A stretch of DNA of 39,364 nucleotides from Burkholderia sp. LMG 13014 (GTDB taxonomy: Bacteria; Pseudomonadota; Gammaproteobacteria; Burkholderiales; Burkholderiaceae), in the NCBI RefSeq assembly GCF_905232215.1, contig NZ_CAJNKE010000016.1, forward strand, positions 1 to 39,364, in the 5' to 3' direction. Every line of letters starts with the position of its first letter. Position 1 is the first letter of the stretch. Under the pieces are notes generated by a model. The model saw only the letters and a list, made by a program, of their open reading frames with translations, was not told the origin of the DNA and did not search any database. A program made the position numbers and the translations under genes. This document shows positions 9,443 to 17,180 of the stretch, piece by piece.

Positions 9443-9480
9443 GGGGCGTCGTTTTTTGCGCGTCGCTTCACGATAAGAAA

Positions 9481-9505
9481 AAGGACCGCCGAGCGGTCCT
9501 TTTTT
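9481..9505. terminator. Bidirectional rho-independent terminator
   Basis: A perfect 9-bp stem (AAGGACCGC / GCGGTCCTT) with a 3-base loop is followed by a T run on the plus strand and preceded by A residues that form a T run on the minus strand. It separates tssL from the converging immunity array and probably serves both. Confidence 0.9.
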
Positions 9506-9524
9506 ATTGCGGCATGCCGTTCAG

Positions 9525-10232
9525 TCATGCTCGCGACCGCATGCCGTTCGGGCCCAGATCGAGGAAGTCGTCGTGGCGATCGAAATGGTTGAGGCAGCGG
9601 ACGACGTCCTCGATCGATGCGTCCGGCTTCTGGCGATAGGCGAGATCGACGACGTCCTGAAAATGCTCGCACGAGAACTGGAATACGTAACCCAGCTCGG
9701 TGACCCTTTCAGGGTAGAACTCGCGATCCTCGTCGTCGACCTGTACCGTATCGCCGATGTAAATCGTCTGTTGCGGGTGCAGCGCTGCGTCGCCGTCGTT
9801 TCCGTAAACATCGTATAGCCAGGCGGGATCGTAGCGCTCCCGCCGTTCGGCCTTCGCACGGACGACGGCGATGAACTCGGCAAGCGTGAAGGTTCTGTTC
9901 TTGAAATCTTCCGGGCCGCGAATCTGCAATCCGATGCGCTCGCATTCGATACGCGCCAGCCATTGCTCGGCCTTGTCACGCTCGCACGCCAGCAGGTCGG
10001 CATCCACGTCGCTTGCCGCCGCAAGCGCCCGCTCCAGGAACGGCCGTGCCGATACGCCGCGTGACGTTTCGCACCACAACTCCCCGAGTGCGACGAGCGA
10101 CTGCACGAGCGCAACGCGATCGCCTTCCCGCTCGGCCTCGGTCAGCGCCAGACACAGCGCAGCTTCGCCGCGATCCGTCATGCCGCGATCGAGCAGCATC
10201 AATGCCTTGCGGAAGGTTTGCCGAGCACTCAC
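9525..10232 (-). CDS. TPR-like protein with DUF7716-like C-terminus, immunity-like
   Basis: Protein of 235 aa starting at a GTG at 10232 that overlaps the stop of the upstream gene (GTGA). The first ~100 residues are two to three TPR-like helical hairpins (GEAALCLALTEAEREGD, ALVQSLVALGELWCET, ARPFLERALAAAS). The second half resembles DUF7716 (FTLAEFIAVV, then FQDVVDLAYRQKPDASIEDVV and a final HDDFLDL). The same C-terminal pattern recurs in the gene at 13956-14273. It is the last gene of the array and has no toxin beside it. Function unknown; an immunity role is inferred from context only. Confidence 0.7.
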   Translation of the reverse strand: MSARQTFRKALMLLDRGMTDRGEAALCLALTEAEREGDRVALVQSLVALGELWCETSRGVSARPFLERALAAASDVDADLLACERDKAEQWLARIECERIGLQIRGPEDFKNRTFTLAEFIAVVRAKAERRERYDPAWLYDVYGNDGDAALHPQQTIYIGDTVQVDDEDREFYPERVTELGYVFQFSCEHFQDVVDLAYRQKPDASIEDVVRCLNHFDRHDDFLDLGPNGMRSRA

Positions 10233-10588
10233 CGTGACGCCTCGTGGTCAGGCAGATCCATCCAGATGTCCTCGTAACCGGTGGCGTCGATGATGAAACG
10301 CGCGCCGGCCGGCAGCATCAGATAAGGCAGGACCAGCGGCAGGAATGTAGACAGATGCGCGACATGCAGCGGCTGATAAAAATCGTCCGCATCCGAGTAT
10401 TCGCCGCAATGAAAAAACCAGCCGATGTTGTGACCTTCGGACAGCCTCACGCGTGTGCCGTAGACAGGCGTTTTCCCGAGCGTCGACATGGCGACGGCAA
10501 CCATGTCCTCAGGTTCGGCTGCTCGCAGACCGTATCGCGCACACACCGCCTCCTGGCGCTCACGCATCGCAACGGGATCATCGGTCAC
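10229..10588 (-). CDS. Imm33 (DUF2185)-like immunity protein
   Basis: Predicted small cytoplasmic protein of 119 aa. A GTG start at 10588 is chosen because GGAG lies about 10 bases upstream and it begins just after the stop of the SUKH gene; an inner ATG at 10567 is possible. The pattern GWFFHCGEYSDADDFYQPLH, then a hydrophobic LVLPYLMLPAGARFIID stretch and YEDIWMD, resembles the Imm33/DUF2185 family as I know it. It sits in a tightly packed trio with its neighbours (2-base gap upstream, 4-base overlap downstream). Polymorphic-toxin immunity is the likely role, but the cognate toxin is absent. Confidence 0.65.
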   Translation of the reverse strand: MTDDPVAMRERQEAVCARYGLRAAEPEDMVAVAMSTLGKTPVYGTRVRLSEGHNIGWFFHCGEYSDADDFYQPLHVAHLSTFLPLVLPYLMLPAGARFIIDATGYEDIWMDLPDHEASR

Positions 10589-10590
10589 GT

Positions 10591-11031
10591 TCAATTCGCT
10601 CCTGCTCCCGCATGGCCTCGCATCGACAGAAAGGTGGCGAAATCGTCGGCCACGTGTGCCGTCTCGCCCGTCTCGTGCGACCAGAGGACGATGGCCGGCT
10701 CCAGCGACGCATCGATCCGGTCGTAATCGAAGCAATAGTAGTCACCCGTCCCGAACTCGGCAAACGGCAACAGGGTCGAGAAATCGGCATCCGTGTGGTC
10801 GAAGTTGTCTCGCCACTCGCGCCAACCCTCGTTGTAGTGCCGAACGATCGAATTCCAAGTCTTGCGCGGATTGCGCGCATCGAAGACGGGGAACACGGGC
10901 AATCCGCCGAGCGACCGGCCATTGTTGAGCAGCAGCCATGCCGCGAACGCGCGCGGCAACGCACGGCCGAGCGCTGCTTCGGCCGCTTCGATTTCCGCCG
11001 TGGTCGTACCGATGGTTGCTGTTCGGGTCAT
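10591..11031 (-). CDS. SMI1/KNR4 (SUKH) family protein
   Basis: Protein of 146 aa with the SUKH fold pattern: an N-terminal helix IEAAEAALGRALPRAFAAWLL ending in NNG, a central LLPFAEFGTGDYYCFDY strand pair and a C-terminal IVLWSHETGETAHVADDFATFL. SUKH proteins commonly neutralise diverse nuclease and other toxins of contact-dependent and T6SS systems. It probably forms one transcription unit with the next two leftward genes. No partner toxin is present. Confidence 0.85.
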   Translation of the reverse strand: MTRTATIGTTTAEIEAAEAALGRALPRAFAAWLLLNNGRSLGGLPVFPVFDARNPRKTWNSIVRHYNEGWREWRDNFDHTDADFSTLLPFAEFGTGDYYCFDYDRIDASLEPAIVLWSHETGETAHVADDFATFLSMRGHAGAGAN

Positions 11032-11073
11032 CGATCGGTCTGCCTCAACGCTCGCCGCGTCTGTATCGGCGTA

Positions 11074-11478
11074 TCAGCCGGGTTGCCAACATAGCGCGGG
11101 ATCGGCGCCACCGCTCGAGACGAAATAAATCGCTGCTTGCACGGCCGTCGCGCGATCCACGCAGTCTCGCGCCCGATAGCTGCCGCGCTGGCCACCCGTG
11201 ACCAGTTCGATCGTTTCGCCAGCCGGCGCGGTGGGCGTCGTCAGATTCAGCAACGCGGCGTCGACGTGCGACGCAATGAACACGACATACCGGTCGTCGC
11301 TGCCGCCACCTATCGACATCACCATTGCATCGCTCGTCTCGAATGCGACAGACGAGCGATCGCTCCCGTTCAGCCTTTCGACTGCGGTGATGGCTTGCGC
11401 AACGCTGTCGCAGTGCGCTTCCGTCACGTGCGAACGGCTGCCGATATACGCTTCTTCGATCACTTTCGTGGTTCGCAT
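11074..11478 (-). CDS. Imm1-like immunity protein
   Basis: Small acidic protein of 134 aa. The ATG at 11478 is chosen because AAGGA lies 7 bases upstream. It has the Imm1-type layout: an N-terminal helix (DSVAQAITAVERLNG), strands with MSIGGGSDDRYVVF, IELVTGGQRGSYRARDCVD, and an amphipathic helix before a Trp near the C-terminus (ALCWQPG). Imm1 proteins are known as immunity factors for deaminase-type toxins, but no such toxin is visible here. A 42-base gap separates it from the SUKH gene. Confidence 0.7.
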   Translation of the reverse strand: MRTTKVIEEAYIGSRSHVTEAHCDSVAQAITAVERLNGSDRSSVAFETSDAMVMSIGGGSDDRYVVFIASHVDAALLNLTTPTAPAGETIELVTGGQRGSYRARDCVDRATAVQAAIYFVSSGGADPALCWQPG

Positions 11479-11558
11479 TCGATGTCCTTCGCCCTTGCTC
11501 AAACGGACGGGTTACGTTGTCCGAGCGACGTTCGGCGCTTTACGCTCGACCTGATCCG

Positions 11559-11873
11559 TTACTCAATACTCGTCACCCAGTAGAGATCGGACGCGGCCAA
11601 ACCGAACCGCGTCTTCACGACTTCTACCGCATGCGCGGTCTTCACCCACGAATCGACGCTGACGACCACGCCTTTTATCGGCGCATTGAGGTAATACATG
11701 AACTGCATCGGCCCGACCCTGTCGTCGACCAGAACGCCTGCAAAGTATTCGTCCAGATCGTCGACACCCTTCTCGAACGGAATCCCGGTCAACGCCGCGC
11801 ATTCAGCATGGTCGAATCGGAGCATGCAGACAGGCTTGCCATTGCCACTGGGCCAAGCACGGGTCTCGTTCAT
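11559..11873 (-). CDS. Unknown small protein, immunity-like by context
   Basis: Protein of 104 aa from the ATG at 11873, which has AGGAG 9 bases upstream. The frame extends further to 11990 but without a good ribosome site. The composition is acidic with alternating strand-like segments (MQFMYYLNAPIKGVVVSVDSW). I do not recognise the family. Its size, strand and place between Imm1-like and SUKH-like genes suggest an immunity protein, which is inference only. Confidence 0.6.
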   Translation of the reverse strand: MNETRAWPSGNGKPVCMLRFDHAECAALTGIPFEKGVDDLDEYFAGVLVDDRVGPMQFMYYLNAPIKGVVVSVDSWVKTAHAVEVVKTRFGLAASDLYWVTSIE

Positions 11874-11990
11874 TGTCGGCGGCTCCTCATCACTGTGGTT
11901 CGTTACACACCGGCGCGCGAATCGTGCGCAAGCGTCTGCCAGGTCATCCGTGTCGTGACCGTCCAATCTCATCACACGACTCGCCCGCAT

Positions 11991-12572
11991 TCACCCAGCG
12001 ACCATCTCCATGAAAACCGCCGCTTCGGCATCCGGCAGCGCGTCGCTTATCCGCGACCGGACTTCCGCAAGGAATGCCGGCCGGATTTCATCCGTGTCGT
12101 CGACGATATCGCGTGCATGCTTTCCGACATACAGATCGCACCAGATCCATAGCGCGTGCGCGAAATGCGTGAGGGATGGCGCGACGCGCAATGGGGTCCA
12201 GGCGCCCGCGCCGTGGCGGTCGAACAGCACCTCGCCTTCCGGCACGACGATAACAGGATCGCCGCCCATCTGACCCAACACGATCCAGTCGTCGTGCCAT
12301 CCGGACAGCCGCCGGCCCGATGCGTCGATGCGATAGCCGGTCTGGCCGATCGCGAGGCTCGCCGGGTTGCCGTATAACAGGAGGTCGTCAGCGGTCCAGG
12401 GGATCGACAGATCGACGTCGTCGAGCGCGTTGAACTATGCGGCAATTTCAGCGCTGACCGAGACGGATCTCGCGTGTGCCGGATGATCGGGAGCACGTAC
12501 ACCGATGCTTGCGCGTGCGTCCACCGTGCCGCGAATCCGGGCGATGAACCGATTCAGATCCCGATTGGGCAT
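11991..12572 (-). pseudogene. SUKH-like immunity gene interrupted by an in-frame TAG
   Basis: The true start is the ATG at 12572, with GGGAGG 6 bases upstream (MPNRDLNRFIARIRGTVDA). The frame runs to a TAG at 12435-12437 and continues open in the same frame for another 147 codons to 11991. Across the TAG the protein reads AEIAA-stop-FNALDDVDLS, so only one codon is lost. The second part carries LYGNPASLAIGQTGYRIDA, HDDWIVLGQMGGDPVIVV and FDRHGAGAWTPLRV, a pattern of SUKH-type immunity proteins. A single-base nonsense change or a sequencing error would explain it. The 46-aa and C-terminal pieces are unlikely to work separately, although an ATG at 12281 could start a 96-aa fragment. Confidence 0.8.
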
Positions 12573-12696
12573 ATCGTGCCTCCCGTTGACCTTGCGCGTT
12601 GCCGAAGCGCTTGTGAACGATGCCGGCGTCGCGTCTCCCTGTCTGCCGCCTGCCAGCATCTGCGTGAATCCTCGATCCCGGAGATCGACGACGCCA

Positions 12697-13305
12697 TCAG
12701 TCGAATTTCAGGTGTCCATCGAGCCACTTCCCGACCTCGTTCCTGCCGAGATCGGACGCGGATTGCTTCAAATGAAGCGCCTCATCGCGGCTCACCGCCA
12801 CCCCTCTGCGCAACAGCACATTCAGCCCCGATATCGCGGCGTCTTCCCCGTCGAGACAATAGAGCGCCTGCCGGATCGGTGTGAGACCGTTTGCCGCCAC
12901 CGTCGACATGTCGGCACCGGCGTCGATCAGTTTCTCCGCTCGCGCGATCAATCCGAATTTCAACGCCGCCGATAGCGCCGTGATGCCGCTGCGGTTCGGC
13001 TCGTCCAGCAGGCTCCGCGCCGCATACCACGCCACCGCTTGCTCGAAGAGCGCCGCATCGCGATCCAGCGTCGCACAATGCAGAAACGTATCTCCGGTGC
13101 GCTCGTTCCTCTGCAGGAAATTCACGTGGTTGCCGTCGAGAAAATCGAAGATCGCTCGACTTCTTGCGACCTGGAACAGGATGGGCATGCCCTCGAGCAC
13201 ATCCTGTCTTGCAATGTTGGGCAGCAGCCGCTGAATCGGAGCCAGGTCACCTTCCGAGAACGCACCGGCCGCCTCGAAAATATCAACAAGGAATTCTGCA
13301 TTCAT
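12697..13305 (-). CDS. Ankyrin-repeat protein
   Basis: Cytoplasmic protein of 202 aa starting at the ATG at 13305, with GAGGGTG 7 bases upstream. It contains about three ankyrin repeats: GDTFLHCATLDRDAALFEQAV, GITALSAALKFGLIARAEKLIDAGAD and GLTPIRQALY with a following LLRRGVAV. Ankyrin proteins are frequent in T6SS effector-immunity clusters as immunity factors. Whether this one binds a toxin cannot be seen from sequence. Confidence 0.8.
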   Translation of the reverse strand: MNAEFLVDIFEAAGAFSEGDLAPIQRLLPNIARQDVLEGMPILFQVARSRAIFDFLDGNHVNFLQRNERTGDTFLHCATLDRDAALFEQAVAWYAARSLLDEPNRSGITALSAALKFGLIARAEKLIDAGADMSTVAANGLTPIRQALYCLDGEDAAISGLNVLLRRGVAVSRDEALHLKQSASDLGRNEVGKWLDGHLKFD

Positions 13306-13430
13306 ACTCGGTCACCCTCTAGTTCTCGACCCGCGTCGCGTCGTGCTCCAGTCGATGGTAGGTGTCGGCGCGGTCTCACGCGTACTGCATCGCATGACTG
13401 CATTTGGGCCGCAGGCGCCCTCCGCACCGG

Positions 13431-13931
13431 CTAGGCATTCGAAAACACGACCAACCTGCCCTCGGGATGCCGGCCATCCCATCCACACGGGAAACCGCCG
13501 TCGAGATAGGCATGCAGAATGCTGTCCCAAATCGGCGGGAAGCAGTCGTTGGCGTAGCACTGAAACAGAATGCCGATATCCCTGATCATCAATTCGATCA
13601 GCGGACACGACACCGCATTCGTCCACTTGAGATCTGCCCCGTTGAAGTGCTTGCCCTCGATGCCCCAGTGCCGATTCTTCATCAACCGGGATGCAATCTG
13701 GCGGCTCCATTCGAAGCCAGCGGGAAACACCTCCTCAGCGTCACTGACCGACTCCCATTCGTCGAAGTCGTCGAACGAATCATCGGTCGCGAAGTGACGT
13801 GCGATCGCAGCATCCCGGACAACGTGATGCGTCACTGGATCGCCGCGATAGGCGGCACCAAAAAATGCGTCCTGCTCGAGAAATCGTACGAGCGGATCGG
13901 CTGCAATCAGCACGTCATGCCAGGATTTCAT
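13431..13931 (-). CDS. Unknown protein, immunity-like by context
   Basis: Protein of 166 aa, acidic and aromatic-rich, starting MKSWHDVLIAADPLVRFLEQD. Notable segments are an Asp/Glu run (DDSFDDFDEWESVSDAEE), WSRQIASRLMKNRHW, and a terminal GRHPEGRLVVF. The ribosome site is weak. I do not recognise the family. The next gene leftward is the ankyrin gene, 125 bases away. Position in the array suggests immunity. Confidence 0.6.
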   Translation of the reverse strand: MKSWHDVLIAADPLVRFLEQDAFFGAAYRGDPVTHHVVRDAAIARHFATDDSFDDFDEWESVSDAEEVFPAGFEWSRQIASRLMKNRHWGIEGKHFNGADLKWTNAVSCPLIELMIRDIGILFQCYANDCFPPIWDSILHAYLDGGFPCGWDGRHPEGRLVVFSNA

Positions 13932-13955
13932 CGCGACTTGTGGCAGACCATGTCA

Positions 13956-14273
13956 TCAGAACAGGATGAACGCGTCGTTCTCGACGTAAAAAACGAACGC
14001 ATCGAGCAACTGCGCCACGCTTGGTTCGTCGACTTGATCGTGGGCGTTGATCACGATGTCCTCGATCGTCGCGCTGTCCAACGTGATCCGCCAACCGGGT
14101 TGATTCGCGGCAGCAGGGGCAGCGTCGTCCTCCGCATCCTGGGTGTCTTCAAAGAACACGCCTTCGGTATCGAGCGTCCATGGCATGGGCGGCAAGTAGA
14201 GCCATCCTGCGAAGTCGCCAGGGCGCTCGAGGATATGTTTCAGCGATGCTTCGGTCACGGAAGTGGTCAACAT
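13956..14273 (-). CDS. DUF7716-like small protein
   Basis: Acidic protein of 105 aa from the ATG at 14273 (MLTTSVTEASLKHILERPGD). It has the pattern GWLYLPPMPWTLDTEGVFF, a linker rich in Asp and Ala, then ATIEDIVINAHDQVDEPSVAQLLDAF and a terminal NDAFILF, which I recognise as DUF7716-like. No clear ribosome site precedes this ATG. The open frame continues to 14420 through sequence that belongs to a duplicated intergenic element (see 14361-14457), so the extension is not favoured. The C-terminal domain resembles that of the gene at 9525. Confidence 0.65.
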   Translation of the reverse strand: MLTTSVTEASLKHILERPGDFAGWLYLPPMPWTLDTEGVFFEDTQDAEDDAAPAAANQPGWRITLDSATIEDIVINAHDQVDEPSVAQLLDAFVFYVENDAFILF

Positions 14274-14360
14274 GGGTGGTGCGGTTGTAGCTGGGGCAAA
14301 TGCGTCTAGGGCTGGAACGAGGTGGCGAATCGCCTCCTGCTCCGCCCCCTGTTGCGTAAC

Positions 14361-14457
14361 GGCCGAATGCGCGCGGTTACTGTCTGTCGCGTTCGTGCAG
14401 CGAACCGTAATTATGCCCATTTCGTACCCGCGAGATCACACCGGCCGTTGTTGCCGG
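14361..14457 (-). repeat. Dispersed intergenic repeat, copy A
   Basis: About 97 bases read on the minus strand from a CAACAAC run through GATCTCGCGGGT to ACAG-ACCG-like sequence. It aligns by eye with 17945-18045 with a few indels. Both copies lie upstream (on the minus strand) of small immunity-like genes. They are probably leftovers of the same ancestral gene or leader duplicated with successive immunity modules. Confidence 0.5.
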
Positions 14458-14543
14458 TTGAGTTGCTCACGGTCGAATGCCGCGCTTGACGAAGCCTGCG
14501 GCGAGGATGATGCGACGGACCGAATGCATCGACCAAAGGAAGC

Positions 14544-14897
14544 TTATGTCGGCGCCCCGAAATACACGAAGTCAAACGCGTCAAGCCAGTGCGCGAAGGC
14601 GTCCGGCACCCCGTCACGCCAATGCCGTGCGGAATCGATGCGTCTGTCGGACGCAAACAAGACGGCGTCTCCCACCGCGGCAGCGTAAATGGTCAACACG
14701 ATCAGACCGCCGCCTTCCGCCGCAAATGCCGCACGTCGACAGGCTCCGGGATCCTCGACGTCGTCGAAAAACACCACGCCGAATGGGGTCAGGTCTGCTT
14801 CCCGACAGCGGATGTACCCCCAATCCGCGATCCTGACCGGGTGTGCCTGAAACGCGGCGTCGAGAGAGGAATAGTGGATCGTCACCAAGGTCGACAT
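14544..14897 (-). CDS. Unknown small protein coupled to the secreted DcrB-like gene
   Basis: Protein of 117 aa from the ATG at 14897, which overlaps the TGA of the upstream gene (TGATG), so translation is coupled. It begins MSTLVTIHYSSLDAAF, has ADWGYIRCREADLTPFGVVFF, a hydrophobic GGGLIVLTIYAAAVGDAV core and ends with a helix around AHWLDAFDFVYF. No family is recognised. Coupling to a secreted PsbP/DcrB-like gene suggests the two act together, perhaps as periplasmic and cytoplasmic immunity parts; this is inference. Confidence 0.65.
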   Translation of the reverse strand: MSTLVTIHYSSLDAAFQAHPVRIADWGYIRCREADLTPFGVVFFDDVEDPGACRRAAFAAEGGGLIVLTIYAAAVGDAVLFASDRRIDSARHWRDGVPDAFAHWLDAFDFVYFGAPT

Positions 14898-15481
14898 CAG
14901 GGTTCGTAGCGGATCGTTTCGTAGATCCTGGCCATGCCTTGCTTGGCGGCGCTTTCGTTTGCCGCCAATCCGGACGACAAGATTACGCAGGTCCACCCGT
15001 TGCCGCAGACCTTGCTTGTAACGAGATCGAGACGATGCGCGTAGAGCTCGTCTTGATTGAAGATCTTGTGCGTATAGCGTGAAGCGAGCGCCGGATATTT
15101 GTTATCCAACATGAACGGGGCAAAGTTCGGCTGCGTGTACTGCGCCGCGTTGTCGTCCACCTCGCTCTTGTAGAGATACTGCGCCGTACCTTCGAAAGAA
15201 GCTGCGACCTTGGTCCGCACCACCTGAACAACGACGTCCAGATTCAGTACTTCGAATGCGGCTTTGTCAGCCTGGATACTGACTCCCCGCCCTTCGGTGT
15301 CCTGGAGCGCGTCGTTTGCCGTGATCCGCCAGTCCGCCGGGAGCTGGAAGCTCAAACCGTTGGATTGGAAGCGCTTCGGATGAGCCAGGTCAGGGGCTGC
15401 TGCCGCTCTCGGCTGGAAATCGTCGGCGTATGACGTCGACACAACCAAGAGGAGGACAAAAGGTACGGCGACGATTCGCAT
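14897..15481 (-). CDS. Secreted PsbP/DcrB-like protein
   Basis: Exported protein of 194 aa with a classical signal peptide (residues 1-19, cleavage after SYA). The mature protein resembles the DcrB/PsbP fold: LSFQLPADWRITAND, a SIQADKAAFEVLNLDVVVQV strand block and a terminal MARIYETIRYEP. Two Cys (in SKVCGNGWTCVIL) could form a periplasmic disulfide. DcrB-like proteins occur beside T6SS effectors, where some act as chaperones or immunity factors. A truncated second copy lies at 16803-17129, so this gene was duplicated within the array. Confidence 0.75.
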   Translation of the reverse strand: MRIVAVPFVLLLVVSTSYADDFQPRAAAAPDLAHPKRFQSNGLSFQLPADWRITANDALQDTEGRGVSIQADKAAFEVLNLDVVVQVVRTKVAASFEGTAQYLYKSEVDDNAAQYTQPNFAPFMLDNKYPALASRYTHKIFNQDELYAHRLDLVTSKVCGNGWTCVILSSGLAANESAAKQGMARIYETIRYEP

Positions 15482-15554
15482 GGGCGGCCCTATCAGTCGA
15501 TTTTCTTGTTTTACACACGCGAGCCTCTGCTCGGATCAGAGGCACAAATTAAAA

Positions 15555-16097
15555 TCAATCGTGAAGCATATCAAAGAAATGGCTCAACGAATCAGACACA
15601 AGCTCAACATTATCCCAATACCCGCTCCCATCCGACTCCGACTCAAGACCGTGACTCCAGTAATAAACTCCACCAACCTTATCCCTCTTGACCGACAGCA
15701 AGATTAGATCCCCACCTCCCGCAGATCCAATACAAATCAACTCGCTCGGAAATCTCTTCCTGTAAATCTCCATGTTTTTCATGATAGAGAAAGTGGAGCT
15801 ACGCGGCGCCGTCGATGAAAATAAATAATTAACCACCTTCTCCCGATCGCCACTCCAAAGCAAATTCCCGGACGGCTCTCCCCCATTGAACGCCTCGAGA
15901 AACTGCCGGTATTCAAGCGGCAAACTAGCGCCAATTTGATGCTCAAGTTGATCGAGTTCAGCCGCAGATGGAAGCGGCGCGTGATAGACAGCAATCATCT
16001 CACTCCTTCGAGATGCCTTGAATCTTCGTTTCGAATCGCGTTCCTCCTGATCAATCTCGGCCTCACTCATACCGAGACGCTTAAACTGAATGCTCAT
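15555..16097 (-). CDS. SMI1/KNR4 (SUKH) family protein
   Basis: Protein of 180 aa with a strong AAGGAGGG ribosome site before the ATG at 16097. After a charged N-terminal region the SUKH signature appears: LDQLEHQIGASLPLEYRQFL followed by FNGGEPSG, a central ELICIGSAGGGDLILLSV strand pair and a final WDNVELVSDSLSHFFDML. Lower GC than the T6SS genes suggests acquisition from elsewhere. Likely immunity; the toxin is absent. Confidence 0.88.
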   Translation of the reverse strand: MSIQFKRLGMSEAEIDQEERDSKRRFKASRRSEMIAVYHAPLPSAAELDQLEHQIGASLPLEYRQFLEAFNGGEPSGNLLWSGDREKVVNYLFSSTAPRSSTFSIMKNMEIYRKRFPSELICIGSAGGGDLILLSVKRDKVGGVYYWSHGLESESDGSGYWDNVELVSDSLSHFFDMLHD

Positions 16098-16135
16098 TTA
16101 TCCCTCCTTGCCCCGCGGACTGCTTCGCTGAATTT

Positions 16136-16321
16136 TTATTGGTGGTTACCAGACTCACCCATCTCCATATTGCTTGTCCCACAATTGTTCATCTCAACAT
16201 CAACGAACCGGTCTGTAGTCAACGCATGGTAAGAGATGGCCGACACAATGAACCCGGTTGTAGCTGACGCGATGACGACGAGCAAATGCAACCAAATCGC
16301 AACGACCTCGCGAGAACTCAG
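16136..16321 (-). CDS. Possible small single-span membrane protein with a non-standard start
   Basis: An open frame of 61 codons ends at a TAA at 16136-16138 and contains one convincing membrane segment (IWLHLLVVIASATTGFIVSAI) followed by a polar tail with NNCGTSNMEMGES. No ATG, GTG or TTG lies ahead of the membrane segment after the previous in-frame stop. A CTG at 16321 with GAGG 6 bases upstream is the best start, otherwise a TTG inside the segment. It fills the gap between the DUF4304-like and SUKH genes. It may be a small immunity protein against a membrane-acting toxin, or a decayed gene. Confidence 0.35.
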   Translation of the reverse strand: MSSREVVAIWLHLLVVIASATTGFIVSAISYHALTTDRFVDVEMNNCGTSNMEMGESGNHQ

Positions 16322-16335
16322 GCCACACCTCGCAA

Positions 16336-16806
16336 CTACACCTCCTTCAACACCATCGCAGCGAGCTTCTTCTCACTCACGAGTCGCCTTATCGATTTTC
16401 GATCACCACTTGTCTCAACAAACGCTGCAAGCTTCGAAAAAGCATCGGACAAAATTCCCTCCAAGCCCTGTGCATCACGCCCTGCAACACACTTATCCAG
16501 CTCGACCTGGAAATCCTCTCGAACGCCCGGACAACTATCCAATCTAAAATCAACGTGCGGCCACACCGAGGCGCCCTGTTTAAATGCCATCCTTATTTCA
16601 GATTCACCAAAATCCACCCGCAGCAGCTCCTTATAAAGCATTCCAACATTCACATAGAATAATTTGCTGTAGGATGATTTTTGGTGATTAACCACGAGCC
16701 AGAGATGTGTCAACTCGATAAAACGAGTCACCCCAGCCCCATGAAATCCGGCAGCCTTAGCCGCTTGCCCAAACACCTTTCCCGTTGAAAGTTCAGCCTC
16801 TTTCAT
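16336..16806 (-). CDS. DUF4304-like protein
   Basis: Protein of 156 aa from the ATG at 16806, which overlaps the stop of the truncated gene upstream (ATGA). The pattern FGQAAKAAGFHGAGVTRFIE, then THLWLVVNHQKSSYSKLFYVNVG and a helical C-terminus (SEKKLAAMVLKEV), matches DUF4304 proteins, which are common in immunity loci. The N-terminus may be shortened, because the ribosome site is poor and the gene starts right at the edge of a broken duplicate. Confidence 0.7.
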   Translation of the reverse strand: MKEAELSTGKVFGQAAKAAGFHGAGVTRFIELTHLWLVVNHQKSSYSKLFYVNVGMLYKELLRVDFGESEIRMAFKQGASVWPHVDFRLDSCPGVREDFQVELDKCVAGRDAQGLEGILSDAFSKLAAFVETSGDRKSIRRLVSEKKLAAMVLKEV

Positions 16807-17129
16807 TTCCCGCTCGTCCAAAGAGACTGCGCAGCACAATCGAAAGACGGTGCGATCGTGGTTCGCAACACCTGAACAACGACGTCCAGATTCAGTCCTT
16901 CGAACGCGGCTTTGTCAGCCTGGATACTCCCTCCTCGACCATCGGTGTCCCCAAGCGGATCGTTTGCCGTGATCCGCCAGTTCGCCGGAAGCGGGAAGCT
17001 CGACCCGTCGGATTTGAAGCGCTTCGGATGAACCAGGCCAGGGGCTGCTGCTGCTCTCAGTCGGAAATTGCAGGCGCATGAGGTTACTGCGAGCGAGAAA
17101 AGACGGACAGGCACGAGAACGGTTCGCAT
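16803..17129 (-). pseudogene. Truncated second copy of the PsbP/DcrB-like gene
   Basis: The 108-codon frame from the ATG at 17129 aligns along its whole length with the first ~108 residues of the gene at 14897-15481, at roughly two-thirds identity: shared HPKRF, LPADWRITAND-like, SIQADKAAFE and LNLDVVVQV blocks. It then stops at a TGA, losing the C-terminal half. The signal peptide is degraded (two Cys and Arg inside it). It is a broken duplicate whose stop overlaps the next gene's start. Confidence 0.8.
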
Positions 17130-17180
17130 CAAGCACAATCCTGAACACCACATGAAATCTGCTTCTCACACAGACACCTA

